Below, piece after piece: positions 35,747-44,155 of a stretch of DNA of 50,829 nucleotides. Position 1 is the stretch's first letter. Each line of letters starts with the position of its first letter. A program made the position numbers and the translations under genes. Location: positions 1 through 50,829 of the forward strand of contig JAAFIA010000002.1 in NCBI GenBank assembly GCA_013298545.1. Direction: 5' to 3'. Source of the stretch: Bacteroidota bacterium (GTDB lineage Bacteria; Bacteroidota; Bacteroidia; Palsa-965). The notes beneath the pieces are model-generated. The model worked only from the letters and a program-made list of their open reading frames with translations, was not told where the DNA came from and made no database searches.

Positions 35747-36608
35747 GCTGCGCTTTTTATTACTCTCTTTTCTTGCGCTGTTGGCGACCGTTCAGGCATG
35801 CCGCAACAAGAAAAACACACAAGCCACAACGGGCACAACAACAGGCTGTAAGCTCGATTACCGCTTGCCCAAACCCTTGATGGCCGACATGCGAAAAAAA
35901 GAATTTTCGTTTGAATGGCTTTCCACCAAACTCGAATGTGAAGCCGCTTCCGATAGCTCCAATGTCAATTTTGGAATTGTCATGCGCATGCGTCGCGATA
36001 GCATCATTTGGCTCAACATTACAGATGCTATCATTGGCATTAAAGTGGCCCGTGTACGCATCAGTACCGATTCTGTGTTCTTTGTCAATTACCTCAACAA
36101 CACCTGCTTTCGAGGCGATTTCGCCTACTTGAGCCAATTGCTACAAACCGAAGTTGACTTTGAATTACTACAATCCATGCTCGTCGGAAATAGTGTTGGT
36201 TTTTATGAAGAAGATGAAAAGTTGCGCTCCTCCGTCAATCAAGATGATTGTAATTATACGTTGAGCACCGTTCGCAAACGCAAGCTACGCAAGGTAAACG
36301 AAGGCCAGTTTGTTCCGCAAGAAGACCCGATTCAAACAATTTCGCTCGATCCACAATCGTATAAAATCATCCGCTTGTTTTTTCTCGATGCCCAAAACCG
36401 CAGCGTAACGGTAAATTATTCCAATTTTGAATTGATTGATTCGCTTGCATTTCCGCGTCGTGCCGAATTTAAAGCCTGTGGAAATAAGAAAACCGCCTTG
36501 CTCAACGTTACTTACGGTAAAATAAACCTCAATCAACCGCAGCAATTTCCTTTCACCTTTCCAGATGACTGCAACCCGATTATTATCGACCCGAACAAGC
36601 AGCGTTAA
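35736..36608 (+). CDS. DUF4292-family lipoprotein
   Basis: The 290-residue product starts MKNKLRFLLLSFLALLATVQAC, giving a lipobox VQAC with lipidated Cys at 22. The mature part (DMRKKEFSFEWLSTKLECEA, SIIWLNITDAIIGIKVARVRIS, ISLDPQSYKIIRLFFLDAQNRSVTVNY) is beta-rich like LolA/LolB-type proteins, and the operon position is that of DUF4292. ATG 35736 is chosen because the signal begins there; the longer frame from 35643 overlaps the TPR gene much further. It may help move lipoproteins or lipids, which is only inferred. It overlaps the EnvC-like gene by 44 bases. Confidence 0.8.
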   Translation: MKNKLRFLLLSFLALLATVQACRNKKNTQATTGTTTGCKLDYRLPKPLMADMRKKEFSFEWLSTKLECEAASDSSNVNFGIVMRMRRDSIIWLNITDAIIGIKVARVRISTDSVFFVNYLNNTCFRGDFAYLSQLLQTEVDFELLQSMLVGNSVGFYEEDEKLRSSVNQDDCNYTLSTVRKRKLRKVNEGQFVPQEDPIQTISLDPQSYKIIRLFFLDAQNRSVTVNYSNFELIDSLAFPRRAEFKACGNKKTALLNVTYGKINLNQPQQFPFTFPDDCNPIIIDPNKQR

Positions 36609-37974
36609 AGCCATTGTGCTTTCGTTGGTTTTGTTGTTGGCGCTTGTTGTGCTTGCGCCGGCTGTTTTTGCGCAGAAAAAAACAAAGAAGAAAAAGCCCG
36701 CTACCGAAAAGCAGGATAAATCGGCTTTGCAAGCAAAAAAACAAAACCTTCAAAAAGACATTGAAAGCACTAATGCACTCTTAAAAGAAACGCGCAAAAG
36801 CAAAAAACTTTCGCTCGGGCAATTGGTGGTGCTCAACAAAAAAATTGAAGCGCGCGAAGAATTAATTGGAACGATTAGCGGCGAAATTGGTGGCCTCAAC
36901 AAACAGATTTCAGAAAATACAACGGCTGTAACAGCACTCGACGAAGAGATCAAACGCCTGAAAGCAGAATACGCGCGCATGGTTGTGTTTGCATACCGCA
37001 ACCGCAGCGCCTACCAGCGCATGATGTTTATTTTTTCTGCGGGCAATTTCAATCAGGCGTACAAGCGCATGAAATACTTGCAACAAGTAAGTGAGAGCCG
37101 CCGCATGCAATCCGAAAAAATTAATTCGCGCCAGCAAGAACTCAATCAAAATATTCAAGCGCTCGAATCGCAAAAAACAGAAAAACAACAGTTGCTTGGT
37201 ATTGAAGAGGTTGAAAAAAATTCGTTGCTCACCGACAAAACCGACAAGGAAAAAACATTCAATGAATTGCAGAGTAAAGAAAAACAACTGAAAGACGATT
37301 TAGAGAAAAAGAAAAAACAAGCGGCCACAACCGACCTTGCCATTCAACGCTTAATTCAAGAAGAAGCCGAACGCGCCGCCGCCGCTGCTGCCAAGCAAGC
37401 CGCCAAAGCCAATGCGAAAACAACAGCCAAAACAGAACCGAAAGCAACCGACCCGAAAACCAATCCTGTTGTTGCCAATCCGAAAACAAACAATCCGCCA
37501 AAAACAAATGCAGAGCCACCCAAACTTGTGCTGACACCAGAAGCCGTTTCACTCGGAAAAGGATTTGCTGATAATCAAGGCCAATTGCCTTGGCCCGTTG
37601 CCCAAGGAAGTATTGCCGAGCGCTATGGCCGCCATCCGCACCCCGTTTTGGCCCACGTAGAAACAAACAACAACGGCGTTGATATTGCTACCACCCGCGG
37701 AGCCGCCGCTCGTGCCGTTTTTGATGGAGAAGTAACTGGCGTAACCAATATCCCCGGCTCAGGATGGCTCGTCATTGTACGCCACGGCGATTACCTCACC
37801 GTCTATGCACAACTTTCCGAAGTCTCTGTAAAAACGGGCGATAAGGTCAAAACCAAACAAACCATTGGCAAAGTAGCCGAGAATGATGATGGTGGATCTG
37901 AATTGCATTTCGAGGTCTGGAAAAGTGGTTCTGGCAAAATGAATCCTGAACTTTGGTTGGCCAAAAATCATTAA
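36565..37974 (+). CDS. EnvC-like murein hydrolase activator with degenerate M23 (LytM) domain
   Basis: The 469-residue protein has a signal peptide (ending VFAQ, about 37), a basic stretch, a long coiled coil (about 55-265, with MFIFSAGNFNQAYKRMKYL typical of EnvC) and a low-complexity Ala/Lys/Thr/Pro linker (265-325). A C-terminal LytM domain runs from about 335 to 469. The usual metal ligands are mostly gone: the HxGxD pattern reads NNNGVD, the Y-x-H motif reads YAQL, and HLHFE reads SELHFE, keeping only one His. So it should regulate an amidase rather than cut peptidoglycan itself. It is the last gene of the envelope operon, with a GC-rich hairpin downstream. Confidence 0.88.
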   Translation: MTATRLLSTRTSSVKAIVLSLVLLLALVVLAPAVFAQKKTKKKKPATEKQDKSALQAKKQNLQKDIESTNALLKETRKSKKLSLGQLVVLNKKIEAREELIGTISGEIGGLNKQISENTTAVTALDEEIKRLKAEYARMVVFAYRNRSAYQRMMFIFSAGNFNQAYKRMKYLQQVSESRRMQSEKINSRQQELNQNIQALESQKTEKQQLLGIEEVEKNSLLTDKTDKEKTFNELQSKEKQLKDDLEKKKKQAATTDLAIQRLIQEEAERAAAAAAKQAAKANAKTTAKTEPKATDPKTNPVVANPKTNNPPKTNAEPPKLVLTPEAVSLGKGFADNQGQLPWPVAQGSIAERYGRHPHPVLAHVETNNNGVDIATTRGAAARAVFDGEVTGVTNIPGSGWLVIVRHGDYLTVYAQLSEVSVKTGDKVKTKQTIGKVAENDDGGSELHFEVWKSGSGKMNPELWLAKNH

Positions 37975-37990
37975 CCCTTGACTTAAAAAA

Positions 37991-38018
37991 CGGCTGCCCG
38001 TCGTTCTAAGGGCAGCCG
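37991..38018 (+). terminator. Probable terminator of the envelope operon
   Basis: CGGCTGCCC (37991-37999) pairs with GGGCAGCCG (38010-38018) around a 10-base loop; the tail is CTTCATT, a weak T-run. The remaining bases up to 38248 hold no gene. Confidence 0.6.
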
Positions 38019-38119
38019 CTTCATTACATAAAATCAGGTTCCCTGATTTTACAGACCCAACACAAATTCCCTCCTTTTAAACAAACAAAGCACCATTAGT
38101 TTGCAAAAGTGGCATCTGG

Positions 38120-38154
38120 GTTTGTAAAACATCCTTTCTATTTGCTTTACAAAC
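38120..38154 (+). promoter_or_regulatory. Inverted repeat GTTTGTAAA...TTTACAAAC upstream of the sensor kinase
   Basis: GTTTGTAAA (38120-38128) and TTTACAAAC (38146-38154) are perfect complements spaced by 17 bases, about 95 bases before the kinase gene. The symmetric 9-base arms suggest a dimer-binding operator, possibly for the LytTR regulator encoded in the same operon. Confidence 0.4.
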
Positions 38155-38247
38155 ACGGGTTCATAAACTCAAACGAGGTTTTGGCAAACGCAGTTAAGCT
38201 AAAGCAATATAAAAAACACATCTTTGTCCAGGTTTTTACTGGCTTTT

Positions 38248-41169
38248 ATGCAACACACTTTTTTGCATTTGCTTTTTTTTGAAACAACCCGTTGGAGAAG
38301 GCTTCTTGCGGTGTTTCTGTTTTTTATCCAAAATCAAGCAAACGCACAAGACCCCAATTACATCACGATTGATAAAAGCAAAGGACTTCCTTCCAATAAC
38401 GTTTACAACCTAATTCAAGACAGTAAAGGTTTTATTTGGGTTGCTACCGAAACCGGATTAAGTCGTTACGATGGCTATCAGTTTAAAACCTATTCCAATC
38501 CAACACAAACGTCAAAATCCGGATCCGAGATTCATGAAGATGTTTATGGCCGCATTTGGTACGAAAATTTTGATGGGTATTTGTACTATGTAGAAAATGA
38601 TTCATTGCATGCACTCAAGCAAAATAAAACAGGAGGTTATTCTCCTTATGGTCTTTCAAAAAAAACGCTCTTTCACATCTCCGAAAAAGGAGTTGACCTG
38701 TATGACCTGAAAACACTTGCCTTACGCAAAACCATACCACTCAAAAACAAACAAGCACTCGTGTATGCTCAGGGATCGGGAAACCTGTATTATGTTGGTA
38801 CAAAAAACGATCTTTTAGTTTTCGATGATTTGGGTAAAACAAAACATGTTTCTAATCAGCTTGAGGAAGGAAAAATGATTGCTGTTTCGAATGGCGGCCT
38901 TTGGTTTTATAACCCTTCGCCGCCGAATGTTGTTCGCCATTTTTCCGAATACAACATCCTTCCCCTTTTTACCAATCAGAACAACACGTTTGTAAATTCC
39001 ACTTCATTTTCTGGAGACTATGTCTGGTTCTGCTCTGCGTCTGGAACGTATGCATACAGCATAACGGGTTCGCCGTTAGAAAATGGCCGTACGTTTTTTA
39101 CCGGAAAAAGTATTTCCTGTGTTTTTAAAGACCGCGAGGCTAATTATTGGTTTTGTACAACCAATGAAGGCATTTTGTTTGTGCCGGATTTTGCTTCGCG
39201 AAGACTTGTTCCCGAAAAAAATATCCGTCGCCTTGCTTTGTATAACGATCAACTTTTTTTCGGAACACAGAGAGGTGAGGTTTGGCGTTTGAACGACCAA
39301 AAAACACAACAAATCTTTAAAAGTGGATCGGGGCATTCGGTCGATTTTCTAGAATCGGGCGATGCGTTTGCTCCTTTGTTTATAACAACAGATAGTTTTT
39401 TTGTTTTAAAAGACAACGCGATTCTGAAACAACATTCTGTTAGCGTGAAAGACTGCTGCCCAATTGCTCCAGGAACGTATGCTTGTGCGTTGACGGGCTA
39501 TGCTGGACTATTTTTTGCAAAAGACAGCCCAGATAATGTCTGGAAACATCTTTCTTGGGGACGTTTTGATTCTGTAGATCATTTGAAATCCGCTTTAGGA
39601 TATATGCTTTTAGAAAGTGTACGCGCAAAATCGGTGGCTTGGGATGCTGCTTCACAAACTATTTATTATGCAACAAACAAAGGGCTTTTTGCGGCAACAC
39701 AACAGGGCTTGACAGAATTAAAAGATGTCGAAAAAAGTATATACTTATCGCGTATTGCTTTTTATGGCGGTGTTTTGTATGGTCTTTCTACACAGGGAGA
39801 AATTTTGACTTTTCAGAACAACAAACTTACCGCGGTTTGTAATCAAAAATATGGGTTACGCTCATCCGAAGTCCGCAGCATGAAGCTGTGTGGTCATTTG
39901 CTCTTCTTTTCCACGTCATCAAAAATCTGCTATCTTGATTTAGATGCTCCAAGTTCTTCCCCTGTTTTTTTTCCGGTATATGCGTCTGACATCAATGATA
40001 TTGCTTTGTGGAAAAACAAAATATACCTAGCCTCGCCATCGGGCTTATTGTCTTTCGACTTAACGTCTGCGTCAACGATTTCAGAACAACCCAGATTTGT
40101 CTTAACTGGTTTTTTTGCCAACAAACAACTGTTAAGCCGTTCCGAAAAAATACGGTTGACCTACAATCAAAATACGATTGAGATTGCTTATGCGATTTTA
40201 TCATTTAAAACCGAATCGGGCTATCCTTTGTATTATCGCATCAACGATCGCGATTGGGAGATTTGTTCTCCAAAGTCGCGTTCCTTGTTGCTTGCGGCAC
40301 TTTCGCCAGGCGATTACGTGGTTCGGTTTCGGTTGGGCGATGCTTCCGAAAACAAACCCGTTGCGCTTCAACTGAATTTTACAATTGAGCAGGCTTGGTG
40401 GAAAAAGTGGTGGGCTTTGCTTTTTTATATTGTAAGTTTTATCCTTATCTTATTGTTAGTTTACAAACGACAAATTCGCATTCAGGCGCGTAAAAACAAG
40501 TTGTTGACGGAGAAAATAGAATTGGAGAAAAATTTAAATCGCTCAATTCTAACGTCCATCAAGTCGCAGATGAATCCACATTTTTTCTACAATGCGTTGA
40601 ACACGATTCAGTCGTTTATTTTTGAAAACGACAAACAGAATGCGGGAATTTATTTGTCGAAGTTTTCAAAACTCACGCGCATGGTACTCGAAATGTCGGA
40701 GAAAGAAAATATTTCGTTGAAAGAAGAAATTACGGCTTGTACCTTATACCTCGAACTCGAACAGGCGCGCTTTAGTGAAGATTTTTCGTTTTCGGTTGTG
40801 GTCAATGGTTGTCTCGATACCGACCTTATTCGGCTTCCGCCCATGATTATTCAGCCTTATATCGAGAATGCGGTTAAGCATGGTTTACTTCATAAAAAAG
40901 GAGCAAAAAACCTCTCCGTTATATTTGCGTGTGCTACAAAAAACATCGTCGTTACTATCGAAGATAACGGCATTGGTCGTGAGCGTTCCGCGCAACTCAA
41001 TGCCATCCGACAAGACAAACACAAATCGTTTGCAAGCGAAGCCACCAAAAAACGGCTAGAACTGCTCAATCACGAGCGTTCTCATTTACTCAGTGTAACA
41101 TACACCGATAAACACGACGAATCTGGACTAGCAACCGGAACGTTGGTTCATATCTATATCCCTATTTAA
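38248..41169 (+). CDS. Propeller-type LytS-family sensor histidine kinase
   Basis: The product (973 residues from ATG 38248; a TTG at 38224 would add 8) has a signal/anchor (to about residue 33, ending NQANAQ). A seven-bladed two-component-regulator-type propeller follows in the periplasm (GLPSNNVYNLIQDSKGFIWVAT... GLSRYDG, repeated pattern), then a Y_Y_Y-like domain (LTYNQNTIEIAYAILSF, PGDYVVRFRLGD), one membrane helix (about 725-745) and a His_kinase (PF06580) domain. The catalytic motif SQMNPHFFYNALNTI carries the phosphorylated His; PPMIIQPYIENAVKHGL and VTIEDNGIGRERS form the ATP site. It pairs with the LytTR regulator 3 bases downstream. The signal sensed is unknown. Confidence 0.92.
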   Translation: MQHTFLHLLFFETTRWRRLLAVFLFFIQNQANAQDPNYITIDKSKGLPSNNVYNLIQDSKGFIWVATETGLSRYDGYQFKTYSNPTQTSKSGSEIHEDVYGRIWYENFDGYLYYVENDSLHALKQNKTGGYSPYGLSKKTLFHISEKGVDLYDLKTLALRKTIPLKNKQALVYAQGSGNLYYVGTKNDLLVFDDLGKTKHVSNQLEEGKMIAVSNGGLWFYNPSPPNVVRHFSEYNILPLFTNQNNTFVNSTSFSGDYVWFCSASGTYAYSITGSPLENGRTFFTGKSISCVFKDREANYWFCTTNEGILFVPDFASRRLVPEKNIRRLALYNDQLFFGTQRGEVWRLNDQKTQQIFKSGSGHSVDFLESGDAFAPLFITTDSFFVLKDNAILKQHSVSVKDCCPIAPGTYACALTGYAGLFFAKDSPDNVWKHLSWGRFDSVDHLKSALGYMLLESVRAKSVAWDAASQTIYYATNKGLFAATQQGLTELKDVEKSIYLSRIAFYGGVLYGLSTQGEILTFQNNKLTAVCNQKYGLRSSEVRSMKLCGHLLFFSTSSKICYLDLDAPSSSPVFFPVYASDINDIALWKNKIYLASPSGLLSFDLTSASTISEQPRFVLTGFFANKQLLSRSEKIRLTYNQNTIEIAYAILSFKTESGYPLYYRINDRDWEICSPKSRSLLLAALSPGDYVVRFRLGDASENKPVALQLNFTIEQAWWKKWWALLFYIVSFILILLLVYKRQIRIQARKNKLLTEKIELEKNLNRSILTSIKSQMNPHFFYNALNTIQSFIFENDKQNAGIYLSKFSKLTRMVLEMSEKENISLKEEITACTLYLELEQARFSEDFSFSVVVNGCLDTDLIRLPPMIIQPYIENAVKHGLLHKKGAKNLSVIFACATKNIVVTIEDNGIGRERSAQLNAIRQDKHKSFASEATKKRLELLNHERSHLLSVTYTDKHDESGLATGTLVHIYIPI

Positions 41170-41172
41170 CCC

Positions 41173-41940
41173 ATGAAAAAATATACCGCAATCATTATTG
41201 ACGACGAGCTACGCGCGCGCACCTTACTTTCGGGCATGATGCAGGAATACGCGCATGACTTCGATATTGTGGCTGAAGCTCACGACCTGCCAAACGGTGT
41301 TAAAGCAATTCGCAAACTGAATCCTGATTTGGTTTTTCTCGACATTGAAATGCCCGGGCATTCGGGTTTAGAATTGCTTGACTTTTTCAACGACGATGAA
41401 ATTAATTTCAGCATCATTTTCACTACGGCATATAGCAATTATGCGATACAAGCATTCAAGCTTTCGGCCATTGACTATTTATTAAAACCCATTGAAGTAC
41501 AAGAATTAATCAATGCCTTGGATCGTTTCCGTAAAAAAAGCGAAACGAAAAATAATTCTTTAGATATGGCGGTGCTCAAAGAAAATGTACAACGAAACGA
41601 TTTCAAACGCATTGCGGTACCAAGCGGAAACGCCATTAAATTTATCGACCTCCACAACATCCTCTTTCTCAAAGGCGAAGGTTCTTACACAGAAATTAAT
41701 TTTGTCGATCAGTCGAAATTAATCGTGAGCCGAACGTTGAAAAATTTTGTCGATATGTTTCCTGAAAATCATCCCTTTGTGCGTTGCCATAAATCGTTTA
41801 TCGTCAACACAAAATTTATTTGCGAATACGTCAAAGCAGATGGTGGCTACTTTGTTTTACCCGGCAATCAGCATGTTTCTGTTTCGTCAGATCGTGTTGA
41901 CGATATTTTGAAACTGGTTACGTTTATTGGTCGCTCGTAG
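41173..41940 (+). CDS. LytTR-type response regulator
   Basis: The 255-residue protein has an N-terminal receiver domain (about 1-125) with the acidic pair IIDDE, phospho-Asp in FLDIEMPG, Thr/Ser switch TTAYS and conserved Lys in LLKPI. A C-terminal LytTR DNA-binding domain (about 150-250) contains ILFLKGEGSYTEI, SRTLKNF and FVRCHKSFIVNTKFI. It is the partner of the upstream kinase (3-base gap). LytTR domains bind paired direct or inverted repeats; GTTTGTAAA arms upstream of the kinase could be such a site. It ends 6 bases before the convergent SnoaL-like gene. Confidence 0.95.
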   Translation: MKKYTAIIIDDELRARTLLSGMMQEYAHDFDIVAEAHDLPNGVKAIRKLNPDLVFLDIEMPGHSGLELLDFFNDDEINFSIIFTTAYSNYAIQAFKLSAIDYLLKPIEVQELINALDRFRKKSETKNNSLDMAVLKENVQRNDFKRIAVPSGNAIKFIDLHNILFLKGEGSYTEINFVDQSKLIVSRTLKNFVDMFPENHPFVRCHKSFIVNTKFICEYVKADGGYFVLPGNQHVSVSSDRVDDILKLVTFIGRS

Positions 41941-41946
41941 AGCGCA

Positions 41947-42396
41947 TCACTCTCCACTAAAATTATCATAGTAGGTATAATCTTTGGTGATCAATCCGTT
42001 TTCGATGGTGAAGATGGTGCATATAGGCAATTCAAATTTTGTTTGATCGGGTGCTGTTCCCGTAGAAATAAATTCTACCACAATGTGTTTTTCGCCCGAA
42101 GGATAAATGGCCACAACCTCATCGTGCAAATCGGGAAAAAGTTGATTGAGTTCGGTGTATTTTTTAATCGTTTGTTCGCGTGTTTGTTTTACGATGCCAT
42201 TGCCCAGTGAAGGATCTTTAAAATCGGCCACTTCGGTGTACATGGCGGCCATTTTTTCCCAGTCGTGTTTGTTGAAATGAGCGAAATACGTTTTTACCCA
42301 TTCGGTTTTTGCATTGCTGTTTTCCATTGGTGGAGGTGTTGGGTTGTTGCAAGAGAAAAAAGCAACAACGAGTGTGAACATAAACAGGTTTTTCAT
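41947..42396 (-). CDS. SnoaL/NTF2-like lipoprotein
   Basis: The 149-residue protein has a lipoprotein signal MKNLFMFTLVVAFFSC (Cys 16) and a mature domain of NTF2-like/SnoaL-like pattern: KTYFAHFNKHDWEKMAAMYTEVADF, then KYTELNQLFPDLHDEVVAIYPSG and VVEFISTGTAP, ending in FTIENGLITKDYTYYDN. These small cone-shaped folds bind small ligands or act as polyketide-cyclase or isomerase-like enzymes, and the function here is open. It is a single gene between the LytTR regulator (convergent) and the Crp/Fnr regulator gene, whose stop lies 65 bases upstream. Confidence 0.8.
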   Translation of the reverse strand: MKNLFMFTLVVAFFSCNNPTPPPMENSNAKTEWVKTYFAHFNKHDWEKMAAMYTEVADFKDPSLGNGIVKQTREQTIKKYTELNQLFPDLHDEVVAIYPSGEKHIVVEFISTGTAPDQTKFELPICTIFTIENGLITKDYTYYDNFSGE

Positions 42397-42461
42397 GGTC
42401 TGCTGGTTTTATGGAGCAAACGTAATCCGTTCATCAATGAACACACTTAACAAATGATAAT

Positions 42462-43031
42462 TTATTTGCTTTTACGCAAGCGACTGAGCGATACGGGGGT
42501 GATGCCAATAAAACTAGCAATGTCTTTGAGCGAAAAGCGTTGGAATATTTCGGGTTGTTTTTGCATCAAATACGCGTAACGTTGTTTTGCATCGTAATTG
42601 AGCAAAAGACGACGCAATTCAAACTCCATCACAAATTGCCGCTCGGCCATGATGCGGCCAATCCGTTCTAAGTATGGCGACTGGTCGTAGCATGTGAGCA
42701 ATGCAGCATAATTCAAGGCATAGATCGAACAGTCTTCAACGGCTCGAAACCCGATTTCTGAAGGCGTATGCGTAGCAATGCTATGGTAATCGATAAACAA
42801 ACTAAAGGCTGTAAAAAAATGGGTATTGCGTTCTTCGCCGTTGTTCAGTTCATACACTTTTACGGCGCCTTTTTCTAAAAACCAAAGGTGTTTACAGTAT
42901 TTCCCAATGGGATGCAAGTCTTCATTTTTGGCAATGGTAAGCGGTTGCATCGTGCTTGAAAGCAGTTGCCATTCGTGTTCAGGCATTGCTCCAAAAAGAT
43001 TTTCGAGAAAAACGCGGAGGCTGTTGTCCAT
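42462..43031 (-). CDS. Crp/Fnr-family transcriptional regulator
   Basis: The 189-residue protein (from ATG 43031, MDNSLRVF) has a cyclic-nucleotide-binding-like beta-roll (about 20-120, with GKYCKHLWFLEKGAVKVYEL and RNTHFFTAFSLFIDYHS) and a C-terminal helix-turn-helix (FSLKDIASFIGITPVSLSRLRKSK). There is no cysteine cluster as in FNR, and the cAMP-pocket residues of Crp are not conserved, so the ligand is unknown. A -7 element TAGTTTTG at 43049-43056 supports this start; longer forms up to 43157 would overlap the divergent ridA promoter and coding region. It is divergent from ridA. Confidence 0.85.
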   Translation of the reverse strand: MDNSLRVFLENLFGAMPEHEWQLLSSTMQPLTIAKNEDLHPIGKYCKHLWFLEKGAVKVYELNNGEERNTHFFTAFSLFIDYHSIATHTPSEIGFRAVEDCSIYALNYAALLTCYDQSPYLERIGRIMAERQFVMEFELRRLLLNYDAKQRYAYLMQKQPEIFQRFSLKDIASFIGITPVSLSRLRKSK

Positions 43032-43048
43032 AACGAAACCATTGTTTT

Positions 43049-43056
43049 CAAAACTA
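43049..43056 (-). promoter_or_regulatory. -7 promoter element (TAGTTTTG) of the Crp/Fnr gene
   Basis: Minus-strand TAGTTTTG fits TAnnTTTG and lies 17 bases before the ATG at 43031. Confidence 0.5.
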
Positions 43057-43085
43057 AGAAGTTTTTTCAATTCCGGCATCTCGCG

Positions 43086-43093
43086 TATCTTCG
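43086..43093 (+). promoter_or_regulatory. -7 element (TATCTTCG) of ridA, implying a leaderless transcript
   Basis: TATCTTCG ends only 4 bases before the ridA ATG at 43098, so the mRNA would start at or near the start codon. Confidence 0.4.
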
Positions 43094-43097
43094 TAGC

Positions 43098-43517
43098 ATG
43101 AGCGAACAATCCATTCATTCGGGCAAAGCACCAGAGCCTGTTGGCCATTATCCACACGCACGTCGCGTTGGCAATTTACTTTTTCTTTCAGGCGTTGGTC
43201 CACGCGAGCGTGGAACAAAAAAAATCCCTGGCGTAGAATTGGATGCCGATGGAAAAATCGTTTCGTACAGCATCGAAACGCAATGCCGCAGTGTTTTTCA
43301 AAATGTGAAAAACATTCTCGAAGATTCAGGCAGCAGTTGGGATAAAATTGTGGACGTAACGGTTTTTTTGACCAACATGAAGGATGATTTTCCAACGTAC
43401 AATAAACTTTGGGCGGAGTATTTTGCCGAAAATCCGCCTTGCCGCACCACGCTCGAAATTAATTGCTTGCCCACACCGATTGCCATTGAACTAAAAGTTT
43501 TAGCCACCATCGACTGA
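43098..43517 (+). CDS. ridA: RidA-family deaminase
   Basis: The 139-residue protein belongs to the RidA/YjgF/UK114 family, which hydrolyses reactive enamine/imine intermediates from amino-acid metabolism. Visible marks are GHYPHARRVGNLLFLSGVGP near the start, the alpha/beta core with NVKNILEDSGSSWDKIVDVTVFLTNM, the conserved Arg in PCRTTLE and the end PIAIELKVLAT. I start at ATG 43098 (MSEQSIHSG); the longer frame from 42966 overlaps the divergent Crp/Fnr gene. It overlaps the following lipoprotein gene by one base (TGATG), so the two are coupled. Confidence 0.9.
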   Translation: MSEQSIHSGKAPEPVGHYPHARRVGNLLFLSGVGPRERGTKKIPGVELDADGKIVSYSIETQCRSVFQNVKNILEDSGSSWDKIVDVTVFLTNMKDDFPTYNKLWAEYFAENPPCRTTLEINCLPTPIAIELKVLATID

Positions 43518-44155
43518 TGCGCACGCTGTTTTGCTGTTGCATGCTTTTTTTGCTTGCCGCGTGTTCGGGAAAACCGAAACCGATTCGAAGTGGGCAAATT
43601 GTAGATACAGACGGAAGGCCTGTTGTGTGGACACAACAACTCATCAACGATTCGTTTATTGAAGAAGGTGTTTACAACGGTCATTTGCGTTGGTGGAAAT
43701 ATGCAAAAACACAAAAAGAATTTGACGATAGCACGTTTTATCAGGTTGATTTTTATGATAACGGGGCTGTGCGGATGCAGAAGCATTTTAAACATGGTAT
43801 TCCTGATGGCCAATGGCTTCAGTACTTTGAAACGGGCAAAACAAAATCGAGAACGCAGATTCAACATGGAAAGGCGGTCGATTACAAAGCGTACAATGAG
43901 CAAGGGGCGGTAGTTGTTACTGCGCACTACACAAGCGATAAATTGATGGAGCGTTCGGAGTATTATCCAGACGGAACTCCTTTTCAGCAAATGACGACCG
44001 ATTCGTTGGGTGCGGGGCGTTGTACAACTTATCACTCTAATGGCGAAAGAAGTGCGGAGGGAAACTTGATTCGTTTTGCTCCGGGCGGCATTTGGAATCG
44101 TTGGGATTCTTTGGGCAATAGCTTACCAGATACGTTATACAAATTGCCGCGATGA
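43517..44155 (+). CDS. MORN-like (YwqK-type) repeat lipoprotein
   Basis: The 212-residue lipoprotein (signal ending LLAAC, Cys 16) carries several MORN-like repeats: VYNGHLRWWKY, DFYDNGAVRMQKHFKHGIPDGQWLQYFETGKTKSRT, YKAYNEQGAVVV, YYPDGTPFQ, YHSNGERSAEGN, GIWNRWDSLGN. Proteins with this repeat are often annotated as YwqK-family antitoxins, but the repeat is a general one and I see no toxin partner. The gene overlaps both neighbours (1 base with ridA, 4 bases with the GT39 gene), forming one translational unit. Function unknown. Confidence 0.75.
   Translation: MRTLFCCCMLFLLAACSGKPKPIRSGQIVDTDGRPVVWTQQLINDSFIEEGVYNGHLRWWKYAKTQKEFDDSTFYQVDFYDNGAVRMQKHFKHGIPDGQWLQYFETGKTKSRTQIQHGKAVDYKAYNEQGAVVVTAHYTSDKLMERSEYYPDGTPFQQMTTDSLGAGRCTTYHSNGERSAEGNLIRFAPGGIWNRWDSLGNSLPDTLYKLPR

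Noticed and set aside
43517-44155. Toxin-antitoxin system suggested by the YwqK-like lipoprotein
   Set aside because: The MORN-like repeat is generic, the protein is a lipoprotein, and neither neighbour (RidA, GT39) is a toxin.
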